DNA of 64,000 nt from Pseudomonadota bacterium (GTDB taxonomy: Bacteria > Pseudomonadota > Gammaproteobacteria > Steroidobacterales > Steroidobacteraceae): assembly GCA_018241445.1 (NCBI GenBank), contig JAFEDT010000018.1:124001-188000 (forward strand). Reading direction: 5' to 3'. Shown piece after piece: positions 7,038-16,734 of this stretch. The position numbers were made by a program, and so were the translations under genes. Numbering within the stretch: position 1 is the first letter of the stretch; each line of letters begins with the position of its first letter. The notes under the pieces were generated by a model, which made no database searches, was not told the DNA's origin, and was given only the letters and a program-made list of their open reading frames with translations.

Positions 7038-8870
7038 ATGGCAGCACCCATTCAGGCTACGCAGGCCACCGCGGGTGGCGAGGCAGCGGGGGATGCAACA
7101 TCGGCGCCGGCCACCGGGCCGTACGTGTTGAATCTCTGCTCGTCCACCACGCCCATGGCTCTGGCACAGACAGATCTACCGGAGCTCAAGCGCTTCTCGT
7201 TTTTCGTGAGCCGTCGTTTCGAGGAGGGGCGCGAGCGCTTCCGGCTGCACATGGGTCATTTCGCCACCCTGGCTGAAGCCGAGGAGTGGCTCGGCGTGGT
7301 GCGCGAGATCTATCCGGGCGCGTGGGCAGGGGAGGCACCGGGACGCAAGCTGCGCGAGCGGGCCGCCGCTGCCGCCGCAGCGGCGGAGGCTCAGGCGGCC
7401 GTCCCCGTCGCCCGGGAGCGCACGATCGCCGCGCCGGTGCCCGCGACGCCAGTGCTCGCGAATATCCCGGTACTGCAGGCCGCCCCGCCCAGGGTAGTTG
7501 CAACACCCGCGGTCGTCACTGCACCTGCCGCCGCTGTCACGGCGCCGCCGCCTTTCCGGCCAGCGCCGGCATTTGCGCCGTCCCCTGCAGCTGCAACCGC
7601 GGTGTCGCGTGCGGCTCCCGTGACCCGTCCGGCCGCGACACCCGCGTCCACCGCCGCCCGGCAGTCCTCTGTCGCAGTCGCGACGCGCACGGCCGCCGTG
7701 TCCCGCCAGGCCGCGACACCCGCGTCCACCCCCGCCAGGCAGTCCGCTGCTGCTGCGCCGCCAGCCGTCAGCCGCACCGCCTCGACGGTGCAGCCACCGC
7801 GCCCCGGGCGCAGGAACAGCCGTCCGGTGTTTGAAGACTCGAACGTGCGCGAGGTTCTCAAGGCGCTCGGCGACGCCAGCGCCACCGGAGAAACGCGGCT
7901 GATGCGCGCGCCGCCACCTCCCGCGCCGCGGGCCGCACCGCCGGAGCCCTCGCTTTCCGACACCCAGGTCCTGGCTCTTCTGGAAACGCGGCGCAGCGAC
8001 GGCGCTCCTGCCGAGCCGGATGCCGCGGCCGCCAGCGTGCCGCTGCTGAAGCCGGACGACACCGGAACACGGCGCGTACTGCGTGAGGCCGTCGGCAGCA
8101 GTGCGCCCGTCGCCTTCGCCGTGCAGTTGCAGTGGGCGGTGCAGCCCGTTGAGCTTGGCAAGGTTCCGCCGCTGGCGATCTTCAGCGCCTATACGCTGTA
8201 CACCATCGAGGGCAGCCGCGAGGGCCGCAAGTGGTACGGACTGCGCCTGGGCTTCTTCAGCGATGCGATCTCCGCCCGGCAGGTGGCGCACTACGTGCGC
8301 TCGGAGTTCGGCTCCGTCGCCGTCGTGCCCGTGAGCCCGCACGAGAAAACGCGAGCACTCTGTGGTGACGGCCAGGCGCCTGTACAGGCGCCCGCTGACG
8401 GCGATTGCTCACGGCGCGAGGAATTCAAACTGATCGACGACGACACACCGCTGCCGGCTGCGCCAGCGGCATCACCGGCACCCGCGCGGCCCGTGGCAAA
8501 TCCGCGCGCTGCCCGGACAGCGCGCGCCATGCCGCGGGTGGCCGCTGGCCGCGCCGTCGGGTCTTCGCCTGCTGGCAGGCGCCCAAGGGCTGGCGCAGCG
8601 GCCGCGGACTCGGCGACCGCCGCCGCGAGCGGCCGCGGCAAGTCCGTGCGCCGTGCTCCCGGCCGTGTGGGTGCCGGCGAGCGCCGCGGAGTGCAGACCC
8701 TGGAGGAGACCCTGGAGATCCTGGGTGCCAGTGAACTGTCCATCGACAACGGCAACGGCGAGATCCTCAATGACAGTGGCGTGCGGCACCTGAAAGTCGA
8801 GCAGGTGCAGAAGAACTCGCCGTTCGCGCGGCTGCTGGAGCGCCTGAGCGAGCGCAGCAAGAAGGGCTGA
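7038..8870 (+). CDS. SPOR-like domain protein under a c-di-GMP riboswitch
   Basis: 610 residues. Two short regions resemble SPOR (peptidoglycan-binding) folds: about 28-100 (YVLNLCSSTTPM...RFRLHMGHFATLAEAEEWLGVVREIYPGAW) and about 355-440 (FAVQLQWAVQP...WYGLRLGFFSDAISARQVAHYVRSEF). They are separated by a long Ala/Pro/Thr/Arg-rich linker. A conserved-looking C-terminal segment (about 555-610) ends in a basic tail. No signal peptide or membrane helix is visible. The RBS GGGGAAG lies four bases before the ATG. The linker contains a 22-base direct duplication with a 78-base period (7631-7652 and 7709-7730). Function is unknown; the riboswitch suggests a role in c-di-GMP-controlled lifestyle switching such as surface growth, motility or pili. 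Confidence 0.8.
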   Translation: MAAPIQATQATAGGEAAGDATSAPATGPYVLNLCSSTTPMALAQTDLPELKRFSFFVSRRFEEGRERFRLHMGHFATLAEAEEWLGVVREIYPGAWAGEAPGRKLRERAAAAAAAAEAQAAVPVARERTIAAPVPATPVLANIPVLQAAPPRVVATPAVVTAPAAAVTAPPPFRPAPAFAPSPAAATAVSRAAPVTRPAATPASTAARQSSVAVATRTAAVSRQAATPASTPARQSAAAAPPAVSRTASTVQPPRPGRRNSRPVFEDSNVREVLKALGDASATGETRLMRAPPPPAPRAAPPEPSLSDTQVLALLETRRSDGAPAEPDAAAASVPLLKPDDTGTRRVLREAVGSSAPVAFAVQLQWAVQPVELGKVPPLAIFSAYTLYTIEGSREGRKWYGLRLGFFSDAISARQVAHYVRSEFGSVAVVPVSPHEKTRALCGDGQAPVQAPADGDCSRREEFKLIDDDTPLPAAPAASPAPARPVANPRAARTARAMPRVAAGRAVGSSPAGRRPRAGAAAADSATAAASGRGKSVRRAPGRVGAGERRGVQTLEETLEILGASELSIDNGNGEILNDSGVRHLKVEQVQKNSPFARLLERLSERSKKG

Positions 8871-8872
8871 TC

Positions 8873-9178
8873 TCAGGACTTTTTGCCGAACAGCTCGTCC
8901 AGCGCGGCGCGCGCCTGGTCGACTTCCGCCGTGTTGGGCGCAACCCAGGCGCCGGGGCGCGGCTTGAAGTGATCGCAGAAGTTGGCGCTGGTCTTGTCGC
9001 GCACTTCCTCGGCGGTCGGCTCACGGCAGTGCTTGGCGACGTGTGTATCGTACTCCACACACATGCGGCACACGTGCAGCTCGGCGCGGCACACCCGGCA
9101 TTCCTCCAGGCGCCGCAGCGGCAGGGTGAACTCGCGCAGTGAGGCACCGCATTTCCAGCACTGCAGATCGTGGGCCAT
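8873..9178 (-). CDS. small zinc-ribbon-like protein
   Basis: 101 residues, rich in paired cysteines: CxxC at 7/10, 27/30 and 37/40, plus Cys51 and Cys68. This suggests one or two zinc-binding knuckles in a conserved hypothetical family of Gammaproteobacteria. The C-terminal half (PRPGAWVAPNTAEVDQARAALDELFGKKS) is helical. It is convergent with the SPOR-like gene, with two bases between the stop codons, and divergent from the PLP decarboxylase gene. No function is known. Confidence 0.75.
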   Translation of the reverse strand: MAHDLQCWKCGASLREFTLPLRRLEECRVCRAELHVCRMCVEYDTHVAKHCREPTAEEVRDKTSANFCDHFKPRPGAWVAPNTAEVDQARAALDELFGKKS

Positions 9179-9265
9179 GGCGCTACTCTACCCCGGGCTG
9201 CGAAATCGCTCCAAGGCAGGCGGGTGCGCGCCGCTCGGCGAGCCGCGCCAGGGGAGTATGAGCAT

Positions 9266-10612
9266 ATGAACGAAGTACTTGATGAGGGCTGCCGTCGGGC
9301 CCAGCGCTACCTGGCCGGGATCGACGCGCGTGCGGTGGCGCCGTCTCCTGCGGCACTCGCAGCGCTCAGCATCTTTGACCGGGACATTCCCGATCAATCC
9401 TGCGCCGCCGGGACAGTACTGGCCGAGCTGGACGATTATGGGTCACCTGCGACCATGGCCTCGGCCGGCGGGCGTTTCTTCGGCTTCGTGATCGGTGGTG
9501 CGCTGCCGGTTACGGTGGCGGCCAGCTGGCTGGCGTCGGCCTGGGATCAGAACGCCGGCCTGGTGGTGACGGCGCCCGCCTGCGCGGCGTTGGAGAGGAG
9601 CGCGCTGCGCTGGCTGAAGGACATCCTGCGCCTGCCGACGGCCACCGCCGGGGGCTTCGTTACCAGCGCGACGGCTGCCAATTTCTGTGGACTGGCGGCG
9701 GCGCGCCATGCGCTGCTGGCGCGCCTGGCCTGGGATGTTGAAGCGCAGGGGCTGTTTGGCGCACCGCCGCTGACGGTGGTGGTGAGCGAGGAGGTTCACG
9801 CCAGCATGCGCAAGGCGCTGGCGATGGTGGGCTTCGGGCGCGAGAGGGTGGTGCGGGTTCCGTGCGATTCCCAGGGGCGCATGCGCGCAGCAGACTTCCC
9901 GCAGGTGGACGCGCGCACCATCGTGTGCGTGCAGGCTGGCAACGTGAACACCGGTGGTTTCGACCCGATTGCACAGATCTGTGAGCGCGCCCGCAGCAGC
10001 GGCGCGTGGGTGCACGTCGACGGGGCATTCGGCCTGTGGGCCGCCGCCGCACCCGGGCGTGCGCATCTTGCCCGCGGCGTGGAGCTGGCGGACTCCTGGG
10101 CGACCGATGCGCACAAGTGGCTCAACGTACCGTACGACAGTGGCCTGGTGCTGACGCGCGATCAGCCGGCGTTGCGCGCGGCCATGTCCGTCGACGGCGC
10201 CTATCTCTCCCAGGACGACGATCGTGTTCCATACCAGTACACACCCGACTTCTCGCGCCGCGCGCGTGGCATCGAGGTGTGGGCCGCTTTGCGGCACCTG
10301 GGCAGGGCCGGCGTCGCCGACCTGGTCGAGAGGACCTGTCGGTTCGCGCAGCGCTTTGCGGCGGCACTTGCCCAGGCCGGCTACGAGGTTCTCAACGAAG
10401 TGGAGCTCAACCAGGTGCTGGTGTCCTTCGGCGATCCGCAGCGCACCCGCAATGTCATCGAACGGATTCAGCGCGAAGGCGTCTGCTGGTGCGGTGGCAC
10501 CCAGTGGCAGGGCCGCACGGCGATGCGGATCAGTGTCTCCTCCTGGGCCACGACCGCACAGGACGTTGAGCTCAGCATTGCGGCGATATTGCGGGCGGCC
10601 GCGGCCGGGTGA
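9266..10612 (+). CDS. PLP-dependent group II decarboxylase/aminotransferase-like enzyme
   Basis: 448 residues. The fold-type I PLP Lys is Lys284 in DSWATDAHKWLNVPYDSG, and the upstream VHVDGAFGLWAA holds the Asp that contacts the pyridine nitrogen. This matches the pyridoxal-dependent decarboxylase (group II, glutamate/aromatic amino-acid decarboxylase) family. The substrate cannot be assigned. The ATG at 9266 was preferred to an upstream in-frame ATG (9170) because GGGGAG lies ten bases before it and the upstream extension overlaps the divergent zinc-ribbon gene. Confidence 0.85.
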   Translation: MNEVLDEGCRRAQRYLAGIDARAVAPSPAALAALSIFDRDIPDQSCAAGTVLAELDDYGSPATMASAGGRFFGFVIGGALPVTVAASWLASAWDQNAGLVVTAPACAALERSALRWLKDILRLPTATAGGFVTSATAANFCGLAAARHALLARLAWDVEAQGLFGAPPLTVVVSEEVHASMRKALAMVGFGRERVVRVPCDSQGRMRAADFPQVDARTIVCVQAGNVNTGGFDPIAQICERARSSGAWVHVDGAFGLWAAAAPGRAHLARGVELADSWATDAHKWLNVPYDSGLVLTRDQPALRAAMSVDGAYLSQDDDRVPYQYTPDFSRRARGIEVWAALRHLGRAGVADLVERTCRFAQRFAAALAQAGYEVLNEVELNQVLVSFGDPQRTRNVIERIQREGVCWCGGTQWQGRTAMRISVSSWATTAQDVELSIAAILRAAAAG

Positions 10613-10618
10613 TTGCCC

Positions 10619-10634
10619 ACGCGCGAGAGCGCGT
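10619..10634. terminator. short hairpin between convergent genes
   Basis: ACGCGC-GAGA-GCGCGT is a perfect six-base-pair stem with a four-base loop, placed exactly between the stops of the PLP decarboxylase and the UvrA gene. It has no T-tract, so it may only be a weak or bidirectional terminator. Confidence 0.35.
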
Positions 10635-13600
10635 CTAAGGCTGCGGGCGTTGCACCCGCTCACGCAGGAAGCCCGCCAGCACGCGCGCCGTGTGCGAGCG
10701 ACCTCGCGGCTGTGCCACCTGCGCAGGCGATCCTGCCGCCACCACCCGTCCGCCCGCGTTGCCGGCCTCCGGCCCCATGTCGATGATCCAGTCCGCCTCG
10801 GCCATGACGTCCAGGTTGTGCTCCACCACCACCGCGGAGTTGCCGGCCGCGACCAGGCGGTGCAACACCCGGATGAGCTTCTCGACATCCGCCATGTGCA
10901 GGCCCACGGTCGGTTCGTCCAGGACATACAGCGTATGGCGTGACTGCACCCGCGGGCCGCGCGCGGCATCGTCCCGGGTACGCGCCAGCTCGGCGACCAG
11001 CTTGATGCGCTGCGCTTCGCCACCCGACAGCGTCGGGCTCGCCTGTCCGAGAGTCAGGTAGCCCAGGCCCACGTCCTGCAGCAGCTTGAGTGCATGATGG
11101 ACGCGCGGGTGGACGGCGAAGAAGGGCAGCGCAGTGTCCACGCTCATCGCCAGCACGTCCCCGACGCTGGCCTCGCGCCACAGCACCGCCAGCGTGCCGG
11201 GATTGAAGCGGCGGCCGCCGCAGACGTCGCACAGCACTTTCACGTCGGGCAGGAAGTTCATCTCGATGGTCTTCACGCCCTGGCCTTCGCAGGCCTCGCA
11301 GCGTCCGCCGGCCGTATTGAACGAGAAGCGGCTGATATCGTAGCCGCGCATGCGCGCCTCGGTGGTGCCCGCGTAGATGCGCCGGATGTCGTCCCAGAAC
11401 CCGATGTAGGTGGCCGGACAGGAGCGCGGCGTCCTGCCGATGGGAGTCTGGTCGACCTCGAGCACGCGGTCGAGCTTCCCGGCGCCACGGATCGCGGCGC
11501 AGCCCACGACCTGCTGCGCGCGGCGGTCCTTGCGGGCCCTGCCCGCCGGGCCCCCGGCCAGCAGTCGTTGCAGGTTGGCGTACAGCACGTCACGCGTGAC
11601 GGTGGACTTGCCCGATCCCGACACGCCGCTGACCACCACCAGCCGCCCGAGCGGGATTTCGATATCGGTCCCACGGATGTTGTGCAGCGTCACGCGCTGC
11701 AGCAGCAGCCGCTCGGTAGCCGAGGTCACCGGGCGCTGCGGCCGGGCCGGATGCAGCAGGGGTTGCCGCAGGAAACGGCCGGTGACGGAGCGTGGATTGC
11801 GTGTCAGATCGCGCACCGTGCCGGCGCCGACCACTTCGCCCCCCTGCGTGCCCGCACCGGGCCCCAGGTCCAGCACGTAGTCGGCGCGGCGGATGGTGTC
11901 CTCGTCGTGTTCCACCACTACCAGGGTGTTGCGGCGGCCGGCGAGCCGCGACAGGGAGTCCAGCAGGATGGCGTTGTCGCGTGGGTGCAGCCCGATGGTC
12001 GGCTCGTCCAGCACGTAGCACACGCCCTGCAGGTTGGAGCCGAGCTGCGCCGCCAGGCGGATGCGTTGCGCCTCGCCGCCCGAGAGCGTCGGGGCGGCGC
12101 GGTCGAGCTGCAGATAGCTGAGGCCAACGCGTTCCAGGAATGCGAGGCGCGCGCGGATCTCCGCCAGCAGGTCGCGGGCGATCTGGCGCTCGCGGGTATT
12201 CAGGCGCAGCTTCTGGAAGAACCGCGCGCTCGCGCCCACCGCGTCACCGGTGAGCGCGGCGATGGAGCGCCCGCGGAAGCGCACGTTGAGCGCGACCGGA
12301 TTGAGCCGCTGACCGTCACAGGTGTCGCAGGCCTGTGCATCGGCGCCGTACCACTCGTTCCAGCCGCGTTCCTCACCGGACTGCTCGGCCGTGAATCCCT
12401 GCAGGCGCACGCCGGTGCCGAAGCAGTCGGTGCACCAGCCGTGCCGTGAGTTGAAAGAGAACAGGCGCGGATCCAGTTCGGCGAAGCTGCGGCCGCAGTG
12501 TGGGCAGGCACGGCGCGTGGAGAACACACTGACCCGCGTGCCGCCGTCCGCCAGCACGTGCACCAGCCCCTTGCCGAAATCCAGCGCGCGCGCCAGTGCG
12601 GCGCGCAGCGCCGCTTCGTTGCGGGCGGTGACCTCCACCTGTTCCACAGGCAGCTCGATGGTATGTTCGCGAAAGCGCGACAGCCGCGGCCAGGGCGCTA
12701 CCGGCAGCAGCGCACCGTCCACGCGCAGCTGTCGGAAGCCTTTCTTGCCCGCCCAGCGGGCCAGCTCGGTGTAGTAGCCCTTGCGCGCCACCACCAGCGG
12801 CGCGAGCAGTGTTACGCGGCGGCCACGGAAGTCGCGCAGCAGCCGCGCGGCGACCGAGTCGGCACTCTGCGGTTCAATGGCGACATCGCAGTCCGGGCAG
12901 TACTGGGTGCCGAGCTTGACGTACAGCAGCCGCAGGAAGTGATAGATCTCCGTGAGGGTCGCGACCGTGCTCTTGCGGCCGCCGCGACTGGTGCGCTGTT
13001 CGATTGCCACGGTTGGCGGTATGCCGAAGATCGCGTCCACGTCCGGCCGCGCCGCCGGCTGCACGAACTGGCGGGCATAGGCGTTGAGCGACTCCAGGTA
13101 GCGCCGCTGGCCCTCGTTGAACAGGATGTCGAAGGCAAGCGTGGACTTGCCCGAGCCGGACACGCCGGTCACCACCGTGAAGCGCTCGCGCGGAATCTCG
13201 ACGTCGATGCCCTTGAGGTTGTGTTCGCGGGCCTTGTGGATGACCACTGCGTTCCTGGCGCCGTTGCCGCGCGCGCTGCCTGGGTCGCCGGCGGCCGGCT
13301 CTGCCACTGCATCGGGTGTCGCGCGCTGCGCGGCCGATGCGGGCATTGCCGTGCCTGCGGGGGCCGGCGCCAGCGCCGCATCGTAGTCCGCGAGCGCCTG
13401 GCCGGTGAACGAGGCGGCAACCGTACGCACCTGCGCCGGCGTACCGGTGGCAACGATGCTGCCGCCGCGTTCGCCGCCCTCCGGTCCCAGGTCGATGATC
13501 CAGTCGGCGGCGCGGATCACGTCGAGGTTGTGCTCGATGACCAGCAGCGAGTGTCCCGCCGCCAAAAGTTTGCGGAAGGCCCGCAGCAGCCGGGCGACGT

Positions 13601-16505
13601 CCTCGAAGTGCAGCCCGGTGGTGGGTTCGTCGAACAGGAACAGCTTGCCGCGGTGCGTGGTGCTGGAGAGCACCGAGGCGGCCTGCGCCAGGTGCCCGGC
13701 GAGCTTGAGCCGTTGCGCCTCGCCGCCGGACAGTGTCGGGACCGGCTGCCCGAGCTTCAGATACTCCAGGCCGACGTCCGCCAGCGGCGACAGCCGTGCG
13801 GCAACCTCGGGAGTGTCGGCGAAGAAAGCGCGCGCCTGGGTGACGGTCAGCTGCAGCACCTCGGCGATGTTGCAGCGACGCCCGTCGGCGCCCTCGTGCC
13901 GGATCTCCAGTACCTCGTCGCGATAGCGCTGGCCGTTGCAGTCGGGGCAGCGCAGGTAGACGTCGGAGAGAAACTGCATTTCCACGTGCTCGAAGCCGTT
14001 GCCGCTGCAGGCGGGACAGCGGCCGTTGCCGGAGTTGAAGCTGAAGGTCCCGGCGGTGTAGCGGCGCTCCTGCGCCGCCGGCTCCGCGGCGAACAGCGCG
14101 CGGATGGCATCGAATGCGCCGACGTAGCTGGCGGGGTTGGAACGCGTGGTACGGCCGATGGGATTCTGGTCGACCATGACCACGTCGTCAATCAGCTCCG
14201 CGCCCGTCAGCGCCGCGAAGCGACCCGGCGCTTCACTGGGCCGGCCCAGGTACTTCAGCAGCGCCGGGTAGAGCACGTCCTCCACCAGCGTCGACTTGCC
14301 CGAGCCCGACACGCCGGTCACGCACACCAGGCGCTTCAGTGGAATGCGTACGTCCAGGTTCCTGAGGTTGTGTTCACTGGCGCCCTTGAGTTCCAGCCAG
14401 CGGTTGGAACGCGCCTCGGCGACCACCTCGCCCGCCGCTACCGGCGCAACCTTGACTACGGCACGCGAGGGAGCGCACCCCGGGCGCGAGCCGCTCGTGG
14501 TGCGTGTCGCCTCACCCTGGGTCATTCCACCATCCGCCACCGTGTCGACCGAGCGTGTACCGGCCAGGTAGCGTCCGGTCAGCGATTGCGGATGCGAGCG
14601 GATCTGGCGCGGCGTACCCGCGAACACCACCGTACCGCCGTTTTCCCCGGCGCCGGGGCCCAGGTCCAGGATGCGGTCGGCCTCGAGCATGATCTGCGGA
14701 TCGTGCTCCACCACGATGAGGGAATTGCCGGCGTCGCGCAGGCGCTTCATTACCCCGATGACCCGTCGCATGTCGCGCGGATGCAGGCCGATCGAGGGCT
14801 CGTCGAGCACGAACAGCGTGTTGACCAGCGAGGTGCCGAGCGCCGTGGTCAGGTTGATGCGCTGCACCTCGCCGCCGGAAAGGGTGCGCGACTGCCGGTC
14901 CAGGGTCAGGTAACCCAGGCCGACCTCGACCAGGTAGCGCAGGCGGCCGCGCACTTCCGTCAGCAGCAGCTCGGTTGCCTCATCCAGGGGACGCGGCAGT
15001 GTCAGGCGCGCACAGAACTCGCTGGCACGCTCCACCGGCAGCAGCATCAGGTCGTGGATGGTGAGGCCCGGCAGGCGCTCCAGCTGTTGCGCCGTCCATT
15101 CCACGCCGTTGGGTCTGAATGGCGCCGCATCGGCAAGCACCTCGCGCGCCAGTTCATGGCTGCCCAGGCGCCACAGCAGGGCGTCGCTCTTGAGCCGCGC
15201 ACCACCGCAGGCCTCGCAGGGCGTGTAGGCACGGTAGCGCGACAGCAGCACCCGCACGTGCATCCGGTAGGCCCGGGTCTCCAGCCAGGCGAAGAAGCGT
15301 TTCACCCCGTACCAGACTTTGCGCGTCCACTCACCCTCGCCCTCGATGACCCACGCGCGTGCCGCCGCAGGCAGCTCACGCCACGGCACGTCCAGCGGGA
15401 TGCCGCGCAGCTTCGCGAACTTCTCCAGGTCCTGCTGACACTCCGCGTAGGACTTCGTCTGCCACGGCTTGATGGCGCCACCGCGCAGCGAGCGGGTCTC
15501 ATCGGGAATCACCAGGCCATAGTCGATGCCGATGGTGCGCCCGAAGCCGCGGCAGACCTCGCAGGCGCCCAGCGGCGAGTTGAAAGAGAAATGGCTGGGC
15601 GCGGCCGCGGAATAGTGAAGATCGCAGTGCGCGCAGTGCAGGTCGCTGGAATAGCGCCAGGTGGCGAGCACGCGCGGCGGATCGCTGTCGTCGACGACGC
15701 GCACACCCAGGCGCCCGCGGCCCACCGCCAGCGCCGCTTCCAGGGATTCCCGCAGTCGTGCCTGATCCGCGCCCACGGCGCGCAGGCGGTCCTGCACCAC
15801 CTCCAGGGTTGGCAGCGCGGCGGGCGCCGCTGGCGCTGTGCGCTTGCGTTTGGCCCGGGCGGCCCTGCCGCCGGGCGCAGGCGCCACCGCGGGCCCACTG
15901 GTGGTTACGCCCGCGGGCGCGCCCGTGGACGCCTGGTTGCCCGCGTCGAAGAAACGCGTGTAACCCTGGCGGGCCAGAAGTTCACGTACCTCGGTGGCCG
16001 TGAAGTTCTCCGGCACCGGGACCGGGAAGGTGATCAGCAGCCGCGGGTTGTCGGCCGCCGCGGCCCGCGCCAGCAGGTCGTCGCAGATGCTCTGCGCCGT
16101 GTCGCGGCGCACCGGCTCGCCGCAGCGCCGGCAATACAGGCTCGCGGCGCGCGCGAACAGCAGCTTCAGGTGGTCGTTCAGCTCCGTCATCGTGCCGACG
16201 GTGGAGCGCGAGGTGCGCACCGGGTTGGTCTGGTCGATGGCGATGGCCGGCGGGATGCCCGCGATGGAGTCGACCTGCGGTTTGTCCATGCGGTCCAGGA
16301 ATTGCCGCGCATAGGGCGAGAAGGTCTCGACATACCGGCGCTGGCCCTCCGCGTACAGGGTGTCGAAGACCAGTGAGGACTTGCCCGAGCCGGACACCCC
16401 GGTCACGACGATCAGCTCGTTGAGCGGCAGGTCGAGGTCGAGGTTCTTGAGGTTGTTCTGGCGCGCGCCACGCACGGCGATGGCGTCACGGGAGGCGTCG
16501 GTCAT
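10635..16505 (-). CDS. double-length excinuclease ABC subunit A (tandem UvrA fusion)
   Basis: 1956 residues, about twice the length of normal UvrA (about 940). It carries four ABC ATPase modules: Walker A GVSGSGKS at residues 36-43 and near 731, 1113 and 1627, each matched by an LSGGE signature and a DEP(S/T) Walker B. Zinc-binding CxxC pairs are present in both halves (for example CPACSGNG, CEACEGQG). Residues 1 to about 1080 and about 1090 to 1956 each look like a complete UvrA, joined by an Ala/Pro/Gly-rich linker. UvrA recognises bulky DNA damage and loads UvrB. Such long UvrA-like proteins occur in some Proteobacteria beside a standard UvrA, so this is probably not the main uvrA. It is transcribed divergently from the DUF692 gene. 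Confidence 0.93.
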   Translation of the reverse strand: MTDASRDAIAVRGARQNNLKNLDLDLPLNELIVVTGVSGSGKSSLVFDTLYAEGQRRYVETFSPYARQFLDRMDKPQVDSIAGIPPAIAIDQTNPVRTSRSTVGTMTELNDHLKLLFARAASLYCRRCGEPVRRDTAQSICDDLLARAAAADNPRLLITFPVPVPENFTATEVRELLARQGYTRFFDAGNQASTGAPAGVTTSGPAVAPAPGGRAARAKRKRTAPAAPAALPTLEVVQDRLRAVGADQARLRESLEAALAVGRGRLGVRVVDDSDPPRVLATWRYSSDLHCAHCDLHYSAAAPSHFSFNSPLGACEVCRGFGRTIGIDYGLVIPDETRSLRGGAIKPWQTKSYAECQQDLEKFAKLRGIPLDVPWRELPAAARAWVIEGEGEWTRKVWYGVKRFFAWLETRAYRMHVRVLLSRYRAYTPCEACGGARLKSDALLWRLGSHELAREVLADAAPFRPNGVEWTAQQLERLPGLTIHDLMLLPVERASEFCARLTLPRPLDEATELLLTEVRGRLRYLVEVGLGYLTLDRQSRTLSGGEVQRINLTTALGTSLVNTLFVLDEPSIGLHPRDMRRVIGVMKRLRDAGNSLIVVEHDPQIMLEADRILDLGPGAGENGGTVVFAGTPRQIRSHPQSLTGRYLAGTRSVDTVADGGMTQGEATRTTSGSRPGCAPSRAVVKVAPVAAGEVVAEARSNRWLELKGASEHNLRNLDVRIPLKRLVCVTGVSGSGKSTLVEDVLYPALLKYLGRPSEAPGRFAALTGAELIDDVVMVDQNPIGRTTRSNPASYVGAFDAIRALFAAEPAAQERRYTAGTFSFNSGNGRCPACSGNGFEHVEMQFLSDVYLRCPDCNGQRYRDEVLEIRHEGADGRRCNIAEVLQLTVTQARAFFADTPEVAARLSPLADVGLEYLKLGQPVPTLSGGEAQRLKLAGHLAQAASVLSSTTHRGKLFLFDEPTTGLHFEDVARLLRAFRKLLAAGHSLLVIEHNLDVIRAADWIIDLGPEGGERGGSIVATGTPAQVRTVAASFTGQALADYDAALAPAPAGTAMPASAAQRATPDAVAEPAAGDPGSARGNGARNAVVIHKAREHNLKGIDVEIPRERFTVVTGVSGSGKSTLAFDILFNEGQRRYLESLNAYARQFVQPAARPDVDAIFGIPPTVAIEQRTSRGGRKSTVATLTEIYHFLRLLYVKLGTQYCPDCDVAIEPQSADSVAARLLRDFRGRRVTLLAPLVVARKGYYTELARWAGKKGFRQLRVDGALLPVAPWPRLSRFREHTIELPVEQVEVTARNEAALRAALARALDFGKGLVHVLADGGTRVSVFSTRRACPHCGRSFAELDPRLFSFNSRHGWCTDCFGTGVRLQGFTAEQSGEERGWNEWYGADAQACDTCDGQRLNPVALNVRFRGRSIAALTGDAVGASARFFQKLRLNTRERQIARDLLAEIRARLAFLERVGLSYLQLDRAAPTLSGGEAQRIRLAAQLGSNLQGVCYVLDEPTIGLHPRDNAILLDSLSRLAGRRNTLVVVEHDEDTIRRADYVLDLGPGAGTQGGEVVGAGTVRDLTRNPRSVTGRFLRQPLLHPARPQRPVTSATERLLLQRVTLHNIRGTDIEIPLGRLVVVSGVSGSGKSTVTRDVLYANLQRLLAGGPAGRARKDRRAQQVVGCAAIRGAGKLDRVLEVDQTPIGRTPRSCPATYIGFWDDIRRIYAGTTEARMRGYDISRFSFNTAGGRCEACEGQGVKTIEMNFLPDVKVLCDVCGGRRFNPGTLAVLWREASVGDVLAMSVDTALPFFAVHPRVHHALKLLQDVGLGYLTLGQASPTLSGGEAQRIKLVAELARTRDDAARGPRVQSRHTLYVLDEPTVGLHMADVEKLIRVLHRLVAAGNSAVVVEHNLDVMAEADWIIDMGPEAGNAGGRVVAAGSPAQVAQPRGRSHTARVLAGFLRERVQRPQP

Positions 16506-16694
16506 TGCCTTGTAAGGAACAGCAGGTTGCGGGGGCAGCCGCTCCAGTCCCAGGGGTGGCGTGCCGGTGGATCAGGGATTGTAGTGGATCATGGATGCGG
16601 ACGGCGCCCGTTCAAGGGGCCCGCAGCGCCGTCACTGCAATACAGCAGGCGTGACCCCGGTCTACTGTATGGACCGCGCGGCACGGGGCCGCGC

Positions 16695-16704
16695 AGCTAC
16701 AATC
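16695..16704 (+). promoter_or_regulatory. candidate -10 (TACAAT) of the DUF692-DUF2063 pair
   Basis: The sequence GCTACAATCA contains TACAAT (five of six bases of the sigma-70 -10 element), about 35 bases upstream of the ATG at 16735. No convincing -35 is visible. The 230-base region between the divergent UvrA and DUF692 genes holds nothing else that I recognise. Confidence 0.3.
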
Positions 16705-16734
16705 AGCCCATCTGACCCCGCGGGATCCTGCCCA

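Noticed and set aside
12498..16376. A 1292-codon open frame opposite the UvrA-like gene
   Set aside because: It is a composition shadow: the sense strand has four clear ABC ATPase modules, and the antisense translation has no recognisable domain and skewed Arg/Ala/Gly content.
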